Positions 23,697-32,731 of a stretch of 64,000 bases of DNA are shown piece after piece. Source of the DNA: CAVUAT01 sp963848045 (GTDB lineage: Bacteria > Actinomycetota > Thermoleophilia > Solirubrobacterales > 70-9); contig CAWKCC010000001.1 of the NCBI GenBank assembly GCA_963848045.1, positions 1 through 64,000 on the forward strand, written 5' to 3'. A program made the translations under genes and the position numbers. Each line of letters opens with the position of its first letter. Position 1 is the first letter of the stretch. A model generated the notes under the pieces. That model ran no database searches, was not told where the DNA came from, and saw only the letters and a list, made by a program, of their open reading frames with translations.

Positions 23697-24932
23697 ATGC
23701 TGAGGAGAGGGACGCAGCTGGCCGCGGCGGTGGCCGCGGTGCTGGCGATCGGGGCGCCGGCGGCGAGCGCCGTAGCGCCCGACCCCAACCCCTGGCGCGG
23801 CTTCGGCTTCCTCAACATGGCCCACCAGGGCGGCGAGGATGAGGCCCCCTCGAACACCCTGTTCGCGTTCAAGTCGGCGATCAACACGCGCGGCGCCGAC
23901 ACGCTCGAGCTCGACGTCAACCGCACCTCCGACGGCCGCCTGGTCGTGATCCACGACCACAACGTCAACAGGACGACCGAGGGCACGGGCCGCACCATCG
24001 ACCTCACGCTCGCGCAGATCCAGGCCCTGGACGGCAGCTACGCCTTCCGCCCACCCGGCATCTACGACGAGACCCAGCCCGACTCCGCCTATCCGTACCG
24101 CGGCATGGCGACCGGAGCGGTCGCACCCCCGGCCGGCTACACCGCCGATGACTTCAGGATCTCGACGATCGAGGAGGTGCTCGACGCCTTCCCGAGCACG
24201 CCGATCAACATCGAGATCAAGATCCCGAAGAACAACTCGAACGTGGACGACCCGGCGCTCGGCGTCGCCACGGCACAGGCCCTCGCCAACGTCCTCAACC
24301 AGCCGCAGTACGCCGACCGCACCGACCTCCTGGTCGTCTCCTTCTCAGATCTGCTGCTGAACGAGTTCCATTCGCTGGCGCCCGACGTGGCGCTGGCGCC
24401 ATCGGCGCCCGGCGTGCTGATCGCGATCGGCGGCGGCACCCCGAACCCCGACGTCGCCGCCTTCCAGGTGCCTCCCTACCAGGGAGACCTCGGGGTGCCC
24501 GAGACGCTGCTGGCGCCGCCCCCCGGCGCCGATGCCCATGGCCGCGGCTACGCCGTGCACGTCTGGACCAACGGCGCCGCCGACGAGACGGACGCCAGCT
24601 ACAAGCGCCTCACCGACCTCGGCGTCGAGGGGATCATGACCTCGCAGCCGAGCCAGCTGCACAGATTCCTCTGCGCCGCCGAGATCCCACGCCCCAACGG
24701 CACGGACCGCTGCCCCAACCCCCCCGTTTCGAAGAAGAAGAAGAAGAAGTGCAAGAAGGGCTTCAAGCTGAAGAAGATCAAGAAGAAAGGCAAGAAGAAG
24801 GGCAAGAAGCCCAAGAAGAAGTGCGTCAAGGTCAAGAAGAAGAAGAAGAAGAAGAAGAAGAGAAGCGCCGCTAGCCGTCGGTTCCAGCGCCGCCCGAGGC
24901 GGAGGCTAGCCTCTCATCTCACTCTCATCTGA
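23697..24932 (+). CDS. Secreted glycerophosphodiester phosphodiesterase with Lys-rich tail
   Basis: Exported enzyme of 411 residues as read. Signal peptide QLAAAVAAVLAIGAPAASA; the GDPD TIM-barrel begins NMAHQGGEDEAPSNT (catalytic His), then ELDVNRTSDGRLVVIHDHNV (metal Glu/Asp and second His) and IEIKIPK. It hydrolyses glycerophosphodiesters such as deacylated phospholipids. The C-terminus is a ~70-residue poly-Lys region. It ends oddly with SAASRRFQRRPRRRLASHLTLI, running through the direct repeat upstream of the next operon. One A missing near 24861 (AAGAGAAG for AAGAAGAAG) would restore the typical end KKRR and a TAG at 24872-24874. Confidence 0.88.
   Translation: MLRRGTQLAAAVAAVLAIGAPAASAVAPDPNPWRGFGFLNMAHQGGEDEAPSNTLFAFKSAINTRGADTLELDVNRTSDGRLVVIHDHNVNRTTEGTGRTIDLTLAQIQALDGSYAFRPPGIYDETQPDSAYPYRGMATGAVAPPAGYTADDFRISTIEEVLDAFPSTPINIEIKIPKNNSNVDDPALGVATAQALANVLNQPQYADRTDLLVVSFSDLLLNEFHSLAPDVALAPSAPGVLIAIGGGTPNPDVAAFQVPPYQGDLGVPETLLAPPPGADAHGRGYAVHVWTNGAADETDASYKRLTDLGVEGIMTSQPSQLHRFLCAAEIPRPNGTDRCPNPPVSKKKKKKCKKGFKLKKIKKKGKKKGKKPKKKCVKVKKKKKKKKKRSAASRRFQRRPRRRLASHLTLI
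24736..24862 (+). repeat. AAG-triplet-rich tract encoding a poly-lysine tail
   Basis: Runs of AAG with few other codons encode KKKKKKCKKGFKLKK-type sequence. Long AAG runs are slippage-prone, and a one-base phase change is apparent at the 3' end. Confidence 0.75.
24911..24931 (+). promoter_or_regulatory. Putative OmpR-type direct-repeat operator (site 3)
   Basis: CTCTCATC repeats at 24911-24918 and 24922-24929 are 11 bases apart, 24 bases before the start of the second response regulator. Confidence 0.5.
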
Positions 24933-24954
24933 AACGGGGAGACTCCCCCGCACG

Positions 24955-25629
<675 letters not shown>

Positions 25630-25633
25630 GCGC

Positions 25634-27007
25634 GTGAGCCGACTGTCGATCAGGGCGAAGCTGACGGCGGTCTTCGCCGGGGCGATGCTGCTGATCCTGA
25701 TTCTGGCGGGCCTCTTCGTCTACCTGCGAGTGGACAGCAACCTGTCGGAGACCCTCGACGAGAACCTGCGCTCGCGCGCAGACGACGTCGCGACCCTGGT
25801 CGCGAGCAGCGGCCCGGGGTCGCTGGAGCGAGACGCGGACCGGCTGGTGGAGGGCGAGGACGCGTTCGCGCAGGTCGTGGCCACCGGCGGCCCGGGCGAG
25901 GGCGACCGGCTGATCGCGTCAACGCTGCCGGGCGCGGCTCCGGCGATCGGCCCAGCCGAGGCCCGGCGCGCCAGCCAGGGGCCGGTGCTGCTGAGCGCGC
26001 GCCCGGTGCCGGGGGTCGACGGCCAGGCGCGGATCCTGGCGCGCCCGCTGGTCAGCGGCGGTCCCGAGATCGTCGTAGTGGGCGCGACCACCCAGGACCG
26101 CCGCGAGACCCTGCAGGGCCTGCGCGGCGCCTTCCTGATCGGGGCGCCGGTTGCGATCCTGCTCGCCTCCGCGCTGGGCTACCTGCTCGCCGGACGCGCG
26201 CTGGCCCCGGTGGAGGCGATGCGCCGGAGGGCCGCCGGCATCACCCTGGAGCAGAGCGGGGAGCGGCTGCCGCTGCCGGCCGCAGACGACGAGATCCGCC
26301 ACCTGGGCGAGACGCTGAACGCGATGCTGGACCGGATCGAGGAGTCGCTGGCGCGCGAGCGCGTCTTCGTCGCGGACGCCAGCCACGAGCTGCGCACTCC
26401 GCTGGCGATTCTGCGCGCCGAGCTGGAGCTGGCCGAGCGGCCGGGCCGCTCGCCCGAGGATCTGCGCGCGGCGATCGCCTCGACCGCCGAGGAGGTCGAT
26501 CGCCTCTCCCGCCTGGCCGAGGACCTGCTGGTGATCGCCCGCTCGGATCAGGGGCGGCTGCCGATCAAGCGCGAGCCGGTCGAGCTGGCCAGGCTGCTGG
26601 GGCGCGTGCGCGACCGCTTCGAGGGACGAGCGGCGCAGGCCGGGCGCGCGATCTCGGTCGAGGCGCCCGACGGCGGCCCGGCCGAGCTCGACCCGATGCG
26701 GATCGAGCAGGCGCTCGAGAACCTGGTCGACAACGCGCTGCGCCACGGCGACGGCGGAATCAGGCTCAGCGCCGAGCGGCGCGGCGGGTCAGTCCGGCTT
26801 CAGGTCTGCGACGAGGGCCCCGGCCTTCCCGACGGCTTCGAGGAGCGCGCCTTCGAGCGCTTCACCCGCGCCGACGAGGGCCGCAGTGGAGGCGGCGCCG
26901 GCCTGGGGCTGGCGATCGTCCGCGCCATCGCCCAGGCCCATGGCGGCGAGGCCGGCCCGCACGACGGGGGGGTCGAGCTGACCCTGCCCTCGGCCCCGCC
27001 TTCCTAA
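25634..27007 (+). CDS. Sensor histidine kinase, HAMP-HisKA-HATPase
   Basis: Membrane kinase of 457 residues. The GTG at 25634 (MSRLSIRAKLT) is chosen because it follows the regulator stop by four bases and places a basic stretch before TM1 (~12-31). The extracytoplasmic domain is ~32-165, TM2 ~166-187 and HAMP ~188-240. The H-box is ADASHELRTPL with H251, the N box NLVDNALRHGD, G1 DEGPGL and G2 GAGLGLAIV. The extracytoplasmic part lacks the Pro/Gly linker of the 13061 kinase. Downstream genes with PepSY and lipoprotein signatures behind matching repeats are likely outputs. Confidence 0.95.
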   Translation: MSRLSIRAKLTAVFAGAMLLILILAGLFVYLRVDSNLSETLDENLRSRADDVATLVASSGPGSLERDADRLVEGEDAFAQVVATGGPGEGDRLIASTLPGAAPAIGPAEARRASQGPVLLSARPVPGVDGQARILARPLVSGGPEIVVVGATTQDRRETLQGLRGAFLIGAPVAILLASALGYLLAGRALAPVEAMRRRAAGITLEQSGERLPLPAADDEIRHLGETLNAMLDRIEESLARERVFVADASHELRTPLAILRAELELAERPGRSPEDLRAAIASTAEEVDRLSRLAEDLLVIARSDQGRLPIKREPVELARLLGRVRDRFEGRAAQAGRAISVEAPDGGPAELDPMRIEQALENLVDNALRHGDGGIRLSAERRGGSVRLQVCDEGPGLPDGFEERAFERFTRADEGRSGGGAGLGLAIVRAIAQAHGGEAGPHDGGVELTLPSAPPS

Positions 27008-27013
27008 AGGCCC

Positions 27014-27031
27014 CTCTCAGCTTCAGCTAAC
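27014..27031 (+). promoter_or_regulatory. Putative OmpR-type direct-repeat operator (site 4, degenerate)
   Basis: CTCTCAG at 27014-27020 is followed 11 bases later by the weaker AGCTAAC. The AGGCCCCTCTCAG context matches site 2, which also sits just after a kinase stop codon. Confidence 0.35.
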
Positions 27032-27094
27032 CGTCCTCCAATGCCGCCTGTCGATGCTGTCTGCGCAATGGCAAACCAGCGAAAGGAGGCGGGC

Positions 27095-27418
27095 ATGACC
27101 CGCTACAAGAAGATCGCCGCAGCCGGTGCCGCAGTCGCGGCGCTGGGTGCCGGAGGCGCCGCGGTCGCAAACGCGACCGGCGGCGAGAACGACAAGCCCA
27201 TCAAGGGCTCGGCCCTGGACAAGGCGAGCGCTGCGGCGCTGGCCCACACCGGCCAGGGGTTCGTATCCGACACCGAGGTCGGCGACGAGGAGAGCCTCTA
27301 CGAGGTGGAGGTGACCCTCGACAACGGCGACGAGACCGACGTTCAGCTCAACGCCGGCTTCGACGTCGTCGGCGAGAAGACCGACACGCCCAACGCGAAC
27401 GAGAAGGCCGGCGAGTAG
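27095..27418 (+). CDS. Secreted PepSY-domain-like protein
   Basis: Exported protein of 107 residues. AAAGGAGG six bases before ATG 27095 fixes the start. Signal-like segment KIAAAGAAVAALGAGGAAVANA, then a single PepSY-like domain: a helix (LDKASAAALAHTG) and strands (GFVSDTEVGDEESLYEVEVTLDNGDETDVQLN). PepSY proteins inhibit or modulate extracellular proteases or bind metal and often accompany two-component systems. It is preceded by a degenerate CTCTCA repeat and followed by a strong terminator, so it forms a single-gene unit or the end of the TCS operon. Confidence 0.82.
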   Translation: MTRYKKIAAAGAAVAALGAGGAAVANATGGENDKPIKGSALDKASAAALAHTGQGFVSDTEVGDEESLYEVEVTLDNGDETDVQLNAGFDVVGEKTDTPNANEKAGE

Positions 27419-27445
27419 CCGCCTACCGGACACGGCGAGCGGCGA

Positions 27446-27473
27446 GGGAGGGCCCGCTTCGGCGGGCCCTCCC
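27446..27473 (+). terminator. Intrinsic terminator after the PepSY gene
   Basis: Perfect 12-bp stem: GGGAGGGCCCGC (27446-27457), TTCG tetraloop, GCGGGCCCTCCC (27462-27473), followed by CGTTGG. It is the clearest terminator in the window. Confidence 0.8.
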
Positions 27474-27493
27474 CGTTGGCCGTCCCGTCCGCC

Positions 27494-27515
27494 CTCTCAT
27501 CTGCAGCTCATCTTC
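27494..27515 (+). promoter_or_regulatory. Putative OmpR-type direct-repeat operator (site 5)
   Basis: CTCTCATC at 27494-27501 and AGCTCATC at 27505-27512 are 11 bases apart, about 65 bases before the lipoprotein start. The half-sites match site 3 (CTCTCATC). Confidence 0.45.
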
Positions 27516-27577
27516 GGTCGCAATCGTGGAGGCGTGAGAATCAGCGGTGGGGCGACCCGGCACAGAGAGGGGATCCG

Positions 27578-28354
27578 ATGAGCAAGAGCAAGACGATCAG
27601 GACCACCTTCGCCACCCTGGCCGTGCTGGCCTCGGCGCTGGCGGCCACGGCCTGCGGCAGCGACGATGGCGGCGCCACCTCGACGGCCGAGACCGCCAAC
27701 CAGGGGCTCCCCCAGGGGAGCGAGCCGGTTGAGCTCGACCCCGCCGAGTTCACGACCGAGATCGACAACCCCTACTGGCCGATGAAGCCGGGCTCCAGGT
27801 GGGTCTACAGCGAGCTCGACGAGGACGGAGAGGTGAAGGTCGTGGTCACGGTCACCGACCAGATCAAGACCATCGCAAACGGCGTCGACGCACGGGTGAT
27901 CCGCGACGTGGTCAGCCGCGATGGCGAGCCGCTCGAGGTGACCGACGACTGGTACGCCCAGGACTCCGAGGGCAACGTCTGGTATCTCGGCGAGGCGACC
28001 CAGGAGTACAAGAACGGCAAGCCGGGCCCGACCACGGGCTCCTTCGAGGCCGGGGTGGACGGGGCGCAGGCAGGGGTGATCATGCCGGCCAACCCCGAGC
28101 CGGGGCTTGCCTACCGCCAGGAGTACTACGAGGGCGAGGCCGAGGACAAGGCGGTGGTGCTGGGCACAGACGAGCTGGTCGAGGTCCCCTTCGGCCAGTT
28201 CGGCGGCGCGCTGCTGACCAAGGACCTGGTGCCCTTGGAGCCCGACGTCCAGGAGCTGAAGTTCTACGCGCGCGACGTGGGTCCGGTGCTGACGCTGAAG
28301 GTCGCGGGCGGGGCGGGCCGCGAGGAGCTGGTCAACTTCACTCCCGGCGGTTGA
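27578..28354 (+). CDS. Putative lipoprotein of unknown function
   Basis: Exported lipoprotein of 258 residues. Signal and lipobox: TFATLAVLASALAATAC, with the lipidated Cys near residue 25, followed by a Thr/Ser/Gln linker. The mature domain (~45-258) is strand-rich: EIDNPYWPMKPGSRWVYSEL, VVVTVTDQIKTIANGVDARV, WYAQDSEGNVWYLGEAT. It resembles extracytoplasmic proteins found in many actinobacteria next to two-component systems. No catalytic residues are evident. The ATG follows GAGAGGGGATCC. The CTCTCA repeat upstream suggests control by the 24955 or 12393 regulator. Confidence 0.8.
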   Translation: MSKSKTIRTTFATLAVLASALAATACGSDDGGATSTAETANQGLPQGSEPVELDPAEFTTEIDNPYWPMKPGSRWVYSELDEDGEVKVVVTVTDQIKTIANGVDARVIRDVVSRDGEPLEVTDDWYAQDSEGNVWYLGEATQEYKNGKPGPTTGSFEAGVDGAQAGVIMPANPEPGLAYRQEYYEGEAEDKAVVLGTDELVEVPFGQFGGALLTKDLVPLEPDVQELKFYARDVGPVLTLKVAGGAGREELVNFTPGG

Positions 28355-28422
28355 GCCCTCGCGAACGCCGACTCGGGTAGGTTCCTCCTCCTCAGCCCCC
28401 GGACAGAGGAGACAGAGGACAG

Positions 28423-28845
28423 ATGTCGATGCTGGAGGACATTCTCGGCAAGGCCGTCGGCAGCGCGCTGGGCGGCGGTGACAAGGACAAGGCCGGCGAC
28501 GGCCAGAGCCAGATCGTGCAGCTGCTGATCCCGATCGTCGTGGCGCTGCTCGCCAACGGGGGCCTCGAGAAGATCCTCGGGGGGATGAAGAAGCAGGGCC
28601 TCACGGCCGAGGCCGACTCGTGGGTGGGCGACGGCAAGAACCTGCCGATCACGGGTCAGCAGGCCACCCAGGTGCTCGGCGAGGACCAGGTCAGGAAGAT
28701 CGCAGACCAGCTCGGCGTGGACGAGGGCCAGGCCGCGAACCTGATCGCCGACGCGCTGCCGCAGGTGGTCGACGAGGTCTCGCCCGAGGGCACCGAGCCC
28801 GTCGCCGACGCCGTCGACAAGGCTCTCGCCTCGCTGAAGAGCTGA
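28423..28845 (+). CDS. YidB-family (DUF937) protein
   Basis: Protein of 140 residues matching YidB/DUF937. It has MSMLEDILGKAVGSALGGG, a hydrophobic helix LLIPIVVALLANGGLEKIL, LTAEADSWVGDGKNLPIT and a C-terminal helical part (ALPQVVDEVSPEGTEPV). The conserved SWVGxGxNxPI motif is clear. The function of the family is not established. There is no signal peptide. It sits between two lipoproteins in the same direction with its own leader (GAGGAGACAGAGGAC before the ATG). Confidence 0.85.
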   Translation: MSMLEDILGKAVGSALGGGDKDKAGDGQSQIVQLLIPIVVALLANGGLEKILGGMKKQGLTAEADSWVGDGKNLPITGQQATQVLGEDQVRKIADQLGVDEGQAANLIADALPQVVDEVSPEGTEPVADAVDKALASLKS

Positions 28846-28877
28846 GCGCGGCCGCTAGGCCACTAGGATTTCGCGCC

Positions 28878-29387
28878 GTGAAGAAGAGCATCCTGATCCC
28901 TCTTGCCTGCGCCGCGCTGGCGCTGGGCCTCGCCGCATGCGGCGGCGACGAGGGCTCGTCGGAGGCGACCACCGAGGCCGCGAGCGAGGCGACCACGGCG
29001 GCCGCCGGGGGCGACACCGCCACCAAGCCGAAGGTCGAGGTGCCCAAGGGCGAGCCGCCCACGCAGCTCGAGGTCACCGACCTGGTCGAGGGCACCGGCC
29101 CCGAGGCGAAGACCGGCGACGTGGTCACGGTCCAGTACGTCGGCGTGGACTACGCCACGGGCGAGGAGTTCGACGCATCCTGGGACCGCGGCCAGCCCTT
29201 CCCCTTCACGCTGGGCGCCGGCGACGTGATTCAGGGCTGGGACCTCGGGGTGGCGGGGATGAAGGTGGGCGGCCGGCGCGAGCTGGTCATCCCCCCCGGC
29301 CTCGCCTATGGCCAGCAGGGATCGCCGCCGGCGATCGGGCCCAACGCGACGCTGATCTTCGTGGTAGACCTGCTCGCGGTCGAGTGA
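28878..29387 (+). CDS. FKBP-type peptidyl-prolyl isomerase lipoprotein
   Basis: Exported lipoprotein of 169 residues. Lipobox LALGLAAC near residue 21, then an Ala/Thr/Glu linker (TTEAASEATTAAAG) and an FKBP domain (~65-169). The active-site pattern is visible: GDVVTVQYVGVDY, FDASWDRGQPFPFTLG, VIQGWDLGVAGMKVGGRREL and GLAYGQQG. It should catalyse prolyl isomerisation of exported proteins. The GTG start has TAGGAT eight bases upstream and no Shine-Dalgarno, so it may be leaderless. Convergent with the next gene after ten bases. Confidence 0.93.
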   Translation: MKKSILIPLACAALALGLAACGGDEGSSEATTEAASEATTAAAGGDTATKPKVEVPKGEPPTQLEVTDLVEGTGPEAKTGDVVTVQYVGVDYATGEEFDASWDRGQPFPFTLGAGDVIQGWDLGVAGMKVGGRRELVIPPGLAYGQQGSPPAIGPNATLIFVVDLLAVE

Positions 29388-29397
29388 CCCGCGGGCC

Positions 29398-30366
29398 TCA
29401 GCGCCCGAGCCAGCGCTTCGGGTTCGCGACCATCATCGTCTCGAGCTGATCGTCGGTCATCCCGGCCTGCTTCAGCGCCGGGATCACCTTCTCGAACACC
29501 ATGGTCATGCTCCAGTCATCGACGGCCCCGGCCGCCTGGAGCTGCTCGACGACCTCGGGCGGGTACCAGTCGAGGCCGTTGGCGATCGGGATGTCGAAGT
29601 CCTGTGAGATGAACATGCGCTCGGCGTGACCGCGGCCGAGCAGCTCGATCACCGTGGCGTTGCGCTGTTCGGTGGACAGGAAGATGCTGAGCCCGTAGCG
29701 GTCCATGCCGATGTAGACGCCCGCGTCCAGCAGCCCCTCGATGTAGTCGAGGTCGTCGCTGTCGCCGGTGTGGGCGATCTGGACCTTCTCGGGCGCCACC
29801 CCCTCCTCGAGGAAGATCTCGACCTGCCTGGGCCCGGTGCCCGAGGCCGGGCGCGAGTGGGCCATGATCGGGGCGCCGGTCGCCAGGCTGGCCCGCGCCG
29901 CCGCCCGGTGCACCTTCTCGACGTTCTCGGTCAGGCCCGGCTCGTCGGCGGCGCACTTGATGAAGGCCGCCCTGACCTCGGTGCCCTGGATCCCCTGCTC
30001 GAGGTCGTGCGCGAACAGCCCCGCGATGAAGTCGGCGTCGCGGTTGAGCAGGAACTGGGGCAGGTGATCGTAGGTGTAGATGCCGGTGCAGGCGACGATC
30101 TGCAGCCCGGTCTCCTCGGAGAGCCCGCGCAACAGCCCGATGTCGCGCCCCAGCTGCATCGCGGTGGGCTCGACCACGGTCCGGACCCCGTGCCCCTTGA
30201 CGGCCTCGGCGGACTCGAGCGCCAGCCTGTGCTCGAGCTCGCGGTCGCGGACGTGCGGCCACTGCGCGCTGACGGCCTCGTCGGCCGAGTAGAAGTGCTC
30301 GTGGATCAGAGTCAGGCCGAGCTCATCGGCATCGATCGGCCCCGTCACGCTCTGCACAGTCGCCAT
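29398..30366 (-). CDS. Phosphotriesterase-family (PTE-like) metal hydrolase
   Basis: Amidohydrolase-superfamily TIM barrel of 322 residues. It has the HxH metal motif in TLIHEHFYSADE near residue 22-25, bridging Lys in AAFIKCAADE near 140, His in PIMAHSRPASGTG and in IAHTGDSDDLDYI, and a terminal Asp in ISQDFDI. This is the PTE/lactonase-type layout. Natural substrates in the family are often lactones or phosphoesters; which applies here is unknown. No signal peptide. It has its own promoter region shared divergently with the amine oxidase gene. Confidence 0.9.
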   Translation of the reverse strand: MATVQSVTGPIDADELGLTLIHEHFYSADEAVSAQWPHVRDRELEHRLALESAEAVKGHGVRTVVEPTAMQLGRDIGLLRGLSEETGLQIVACTGIYTYDHLPQFLLNRDADFIAGLFAHDLEQGIQGTEVRAAFIKCAADEPGLTENVEKVHRAAARASLATGAPIMAHSRPASGTGPRQVEIFLEEGVAPEKVQIAHTGDSDDLDYIEGLLDAGVYIGMDRYGLSIFLSTEQRNATVIELLGRGHAERMFISQDFDIPIANGLDWYPPEVVEQLQAAGAVDDWSMTMVFEKVIPALKQAGMTDDQLETMMVANPKRWLGR

Positions 30367-30439
30367 CGCCCGCTCCTCTCGGTGATCGGCTCGCCGGAAG
30401 CGTGATCCTAATCGGCGGCGGCGCCCGGCGGCTGCGAGG

Positions 30440-31666
30440 ATGTCGCGCGTGAGTCCCGGGAGCGTGATCGTGATCGGCGCCGGATTCGCCGGCCTGGCGG
30501 CGGCCGACGCGCTGCGAGAGGGCGGGGCCGAGGTGACCGTGCTCGAGGCGCGCGACCGGGTCGGGGGCCGCGTCTGGTCGGTGCCCTACGGCGACCGGGG
30601 GGCTGTGATCGAGCGTGGAGCCGAGTTCATCCTGCCCGGCTACGAGGTGATGGAGGAGCTTGCGGCGCGATTCGGGCTGCCGCTGGTGCTCAAGGGGACC
30701 CCGTACGGCCGGCGGGAGCCGCGCGGCGGGGAGGCCGTGCCCAAGGAGCAGCTCGAGGCCGCCTTCGAGCGGATCGGCGAGGGACACGTGCCGGGCGCGA
30801 CCAGCGTCACCGACGCGATCGCGGCGCTGGGCTTCGACGCCAAGCTGGAGGCGGTGATCCGCGCGCGGCTGGAGATCTCCAACGGCCACTCGGCCGACGA
30901 CATGCTCGCCGAGGTGCTGGAGGAGGGCGCCTCGACCTTCGGCGACTTCGATAACCACACCCTGGAGGGAGGCAACATGCGCCTCGCCGACGCCATCGCG
31001 GGCGCGCTCGGCGACGCGGTCCACCGCTCCACCCCGGCGCGCAGCGTGCGCTGGTCGGAGTCGGGCGTGGTGGTGGGCACCGACGACGGCGAGCTGGAGG
31101 CCGAGGCCGCGGTGGTGGCGGTGCCGACCGCCCCGCTGCGGGAGATCTCCTTCGACCCGCCGCTGCAGGGCAGGGTCGCCGATGCGATCGCCGCGGTGCG
31201 CTACGGGCAGAACGCCAAGCTCTTCATCGGGCTGCGCTCCCCAAGCCCGCCGAGCGCGATCCTCTCGGTCTCCGGGCGCTTCTACTCGTACACCCAGCTC
31301 GACGCGAGCGGCGAGCCCGCTCCGTTCGCGGCCGGCTACGTGGGCACGATGCCGGCGATCGAGGCGCTGGAGATCGAGTCCGGCCCGGCGCGCTGGACCT
31401 CGGCGCTCGCGGAGCTGCGCCCCGACCTCGACCTGGCGCCCGACGGCGCACTGCTCTCGACCTGGCACGACGACCCCTGGGTGCGGGGCTCCTATTCGGC
31501 CCGCAGCCTCTCCTCGCCGCTCGACGACGAGGCGCTCGCGCAACCGGTCGGACCGCTCGCCTTCGCCGGCGAGCACACCGCCGGCAAATGGCACGGCCTG
31601 ATGGAGGGCGCGCTGCGAAGCGGTCGCAGGGCGGCGGCGCAGCTGCTGGATCGCGCTCCCGGATAG
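30440..31666 (+). CDS. FAD-dependent amine oxidase
   Basis: Flavoprotein of 408 residues of the monoamine-oxidase/polyamine-oxidase superfamily. The dinucleotide-binding motif is VIGAGFAGLAAADAL near 12-26, then LEARDRVGGRVWSV. The C-terminal FAD-contact segment is LAFAGEHTAGKWHGLMEGAL. The substrate-binding middle contains VAVPTAPLREISFDP. Oxidises an amine, or desaturates, with FAD; substrate not inferable. A second GTG nine bases after the ATG could also serve as start. The 41665-42984 gene product is a relative. Confidence 0.9.
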   Translation: MSRVSPGSVIVIGAGFAGLAAADALREGGAEVTVLEARDRVGGRVWSVPYGDRGAVIERGAEFILPGYEVMEELAARFGLPLVLKGTPYGRREPRGGEAVPKEQLEAAFERIGEGHVPGATSVTDAIAALGFDAKLEAVIRARLEISNGHSADDMLAEVLEEGASTFGDFDNHTLEGGNMRLADAIAGALGDAVHRSTPARSVRWSESGVVVGTDDGELEAEAAVVAVPTAPLREISFDPPLQGRVADAIAAVRYGQNAKLFIGLRSPSPPSAILSVSGRFYSYTQLDASGEPAPFAAGYVGTMPAIEALEIESGPARWTSALAELRPDLDLAPDGALLSTWHDDPWVRGSYSARSLSSPLDDEALAQPVGPLAFAGEHTAGKWHGLMEGALRSGRRAAAQLLDRAPG

Positions 31667-31699
31667 CTCTTTCGCAACAGGCCCGCCCGGCTGACCCGC

Positions 31700-32731
31700 T
31701 CAGGAGTGCGGGGCCTTGGCCCACAGCCGCTCCCGCAGGATCGACGCCAGCTTCGGGCCGCTCTCCGGATCGAGCATGTTCAGGGCCGGGACTCCCACCA
31801 GCTTCTGGATCAGGGTGATGCCCGCCTCGGTGCTGGTGGCGCGTCCGGCGATCAGGTCCGGCCGCGTCTTGAAGGCGCTCATCACGCCCATCACCGCATA
31901 GGGGTCCGAGGCGCAGAGGACCGTCATGGTGATGCTGTCGGCGAGCATGCGCATCGCCACGTCGCCGCAGTAGGGCTCGAGCGGGGACGCCCCGGCCTCG
32001 GCGACGACGGCGTCGGGCTCGGCCGCCGCGAGCTTCGAGCAGACCAGCCGCAGGGCGCGCTCGTACTGATCCACGGGGACGACCGTGGAGGGCAGGCCCG
32101 CGTCCACGAAGTCGACGATGAACTCGGCACCCGCGTCCCTCATCGCCAGGGTGTCGCGGTAGCGACCGACGCCGGTCAGCTTGGCGCCCGCGACAGTCAT
32201 GCCCAGTCCCCGCAGCTCCCGCACGATGGCGGTGGCGGTGATCGTCTTGCCCGCGTCCATCGAGGTGCCGATGATCAGGATCAGCGGGGCCTCCAGGTCC
32301 CGGTCGGGCGCCGGCTCCACCGAGCGCATCATCGTGCAGACGCCGCCGTCCCCCACAGCGTGGCCGAGGTAGCGAAGCGGGGCCATCGGCGGCTTCGGGA
32401 TCGCCGCGGAGGTGCAGCGACCCAGCACGCCCGCCGCGGTCAGGGTGTCGAGCACGAGGTCGCTCTCGACCGCGCGCCAGTCGCCGACCACCTGCAGGGT
32501 CGCGGCGCGAACGCCCAGCGCGCCGATCAGCCGGTCGCCGGGGACGATCTCCTCGTACTCGCCGCTGGGGGTCTCGACGCTGTAGCGCTCGGGCCCGGAA
32601 TCGAGCATCTCGCAGACCACGTAGTCGCCGTTCGCCCACAGCTCCCGGTCGCGGGGCTCGATCTGCGGTGGGTGGCGCTCGAAGTCTGCGATCCGGGCCA
32701 CGCTCCCGAGCACGGTCCTGGTTTTGGTCAT
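31700..32731 (-). CDS. P-loop NTPase of unknown function
   Basis: Protein of 343 residues. An N-terminal strand-rich domain (~1-145) is followed by a P-loop domain with Walker A IIGTSMDAGKTITATAI near 152-168, VAGAKLTGVGRYRDT after it, and VVAEAGASPLEPY (Walker-B-like). The arrangement is like dethiobiotin-synthetase/MobB-type small-molecule NTPases. A relation to the DUF1611 (DgcN) group is possible but unproven. It overlaps the M20 peptidase gene by four bases, so it is the third gene of an operon and probably modifies or regulates the same small metabolite. Function unknown. Confidence 0.7.
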   Translation of the reverse strand: MTKTRTVLGSVARIADFERHPPQIEPRDRELWANGDYVVCEMLDSGPERYSVETPSGEYEEIVPGDRLIGALGVRAATLQVVGDWRAVESDLVLDTLTAAGVLGRCTSAAIPKPPMAPLRYLGHAVGDGGVCTMMRSVEPAPDRDLEAPLILIIGTSMDAGKTITATAIVRELRGLGMTVAGAKLTGVGRYRDTLAMRDAGAEFIVDFVDAGLPSTVVPVDQYERALRLVCSKLAAAEPDAVVAEAGASPLEPYCGDVAMRMLADSITMTVLCASDPYAVMGVMSAFKTRPDLIAGRATSTEAGITLIQKLVGVPALNMLDPESGPKLASILRERLWAKAPHS

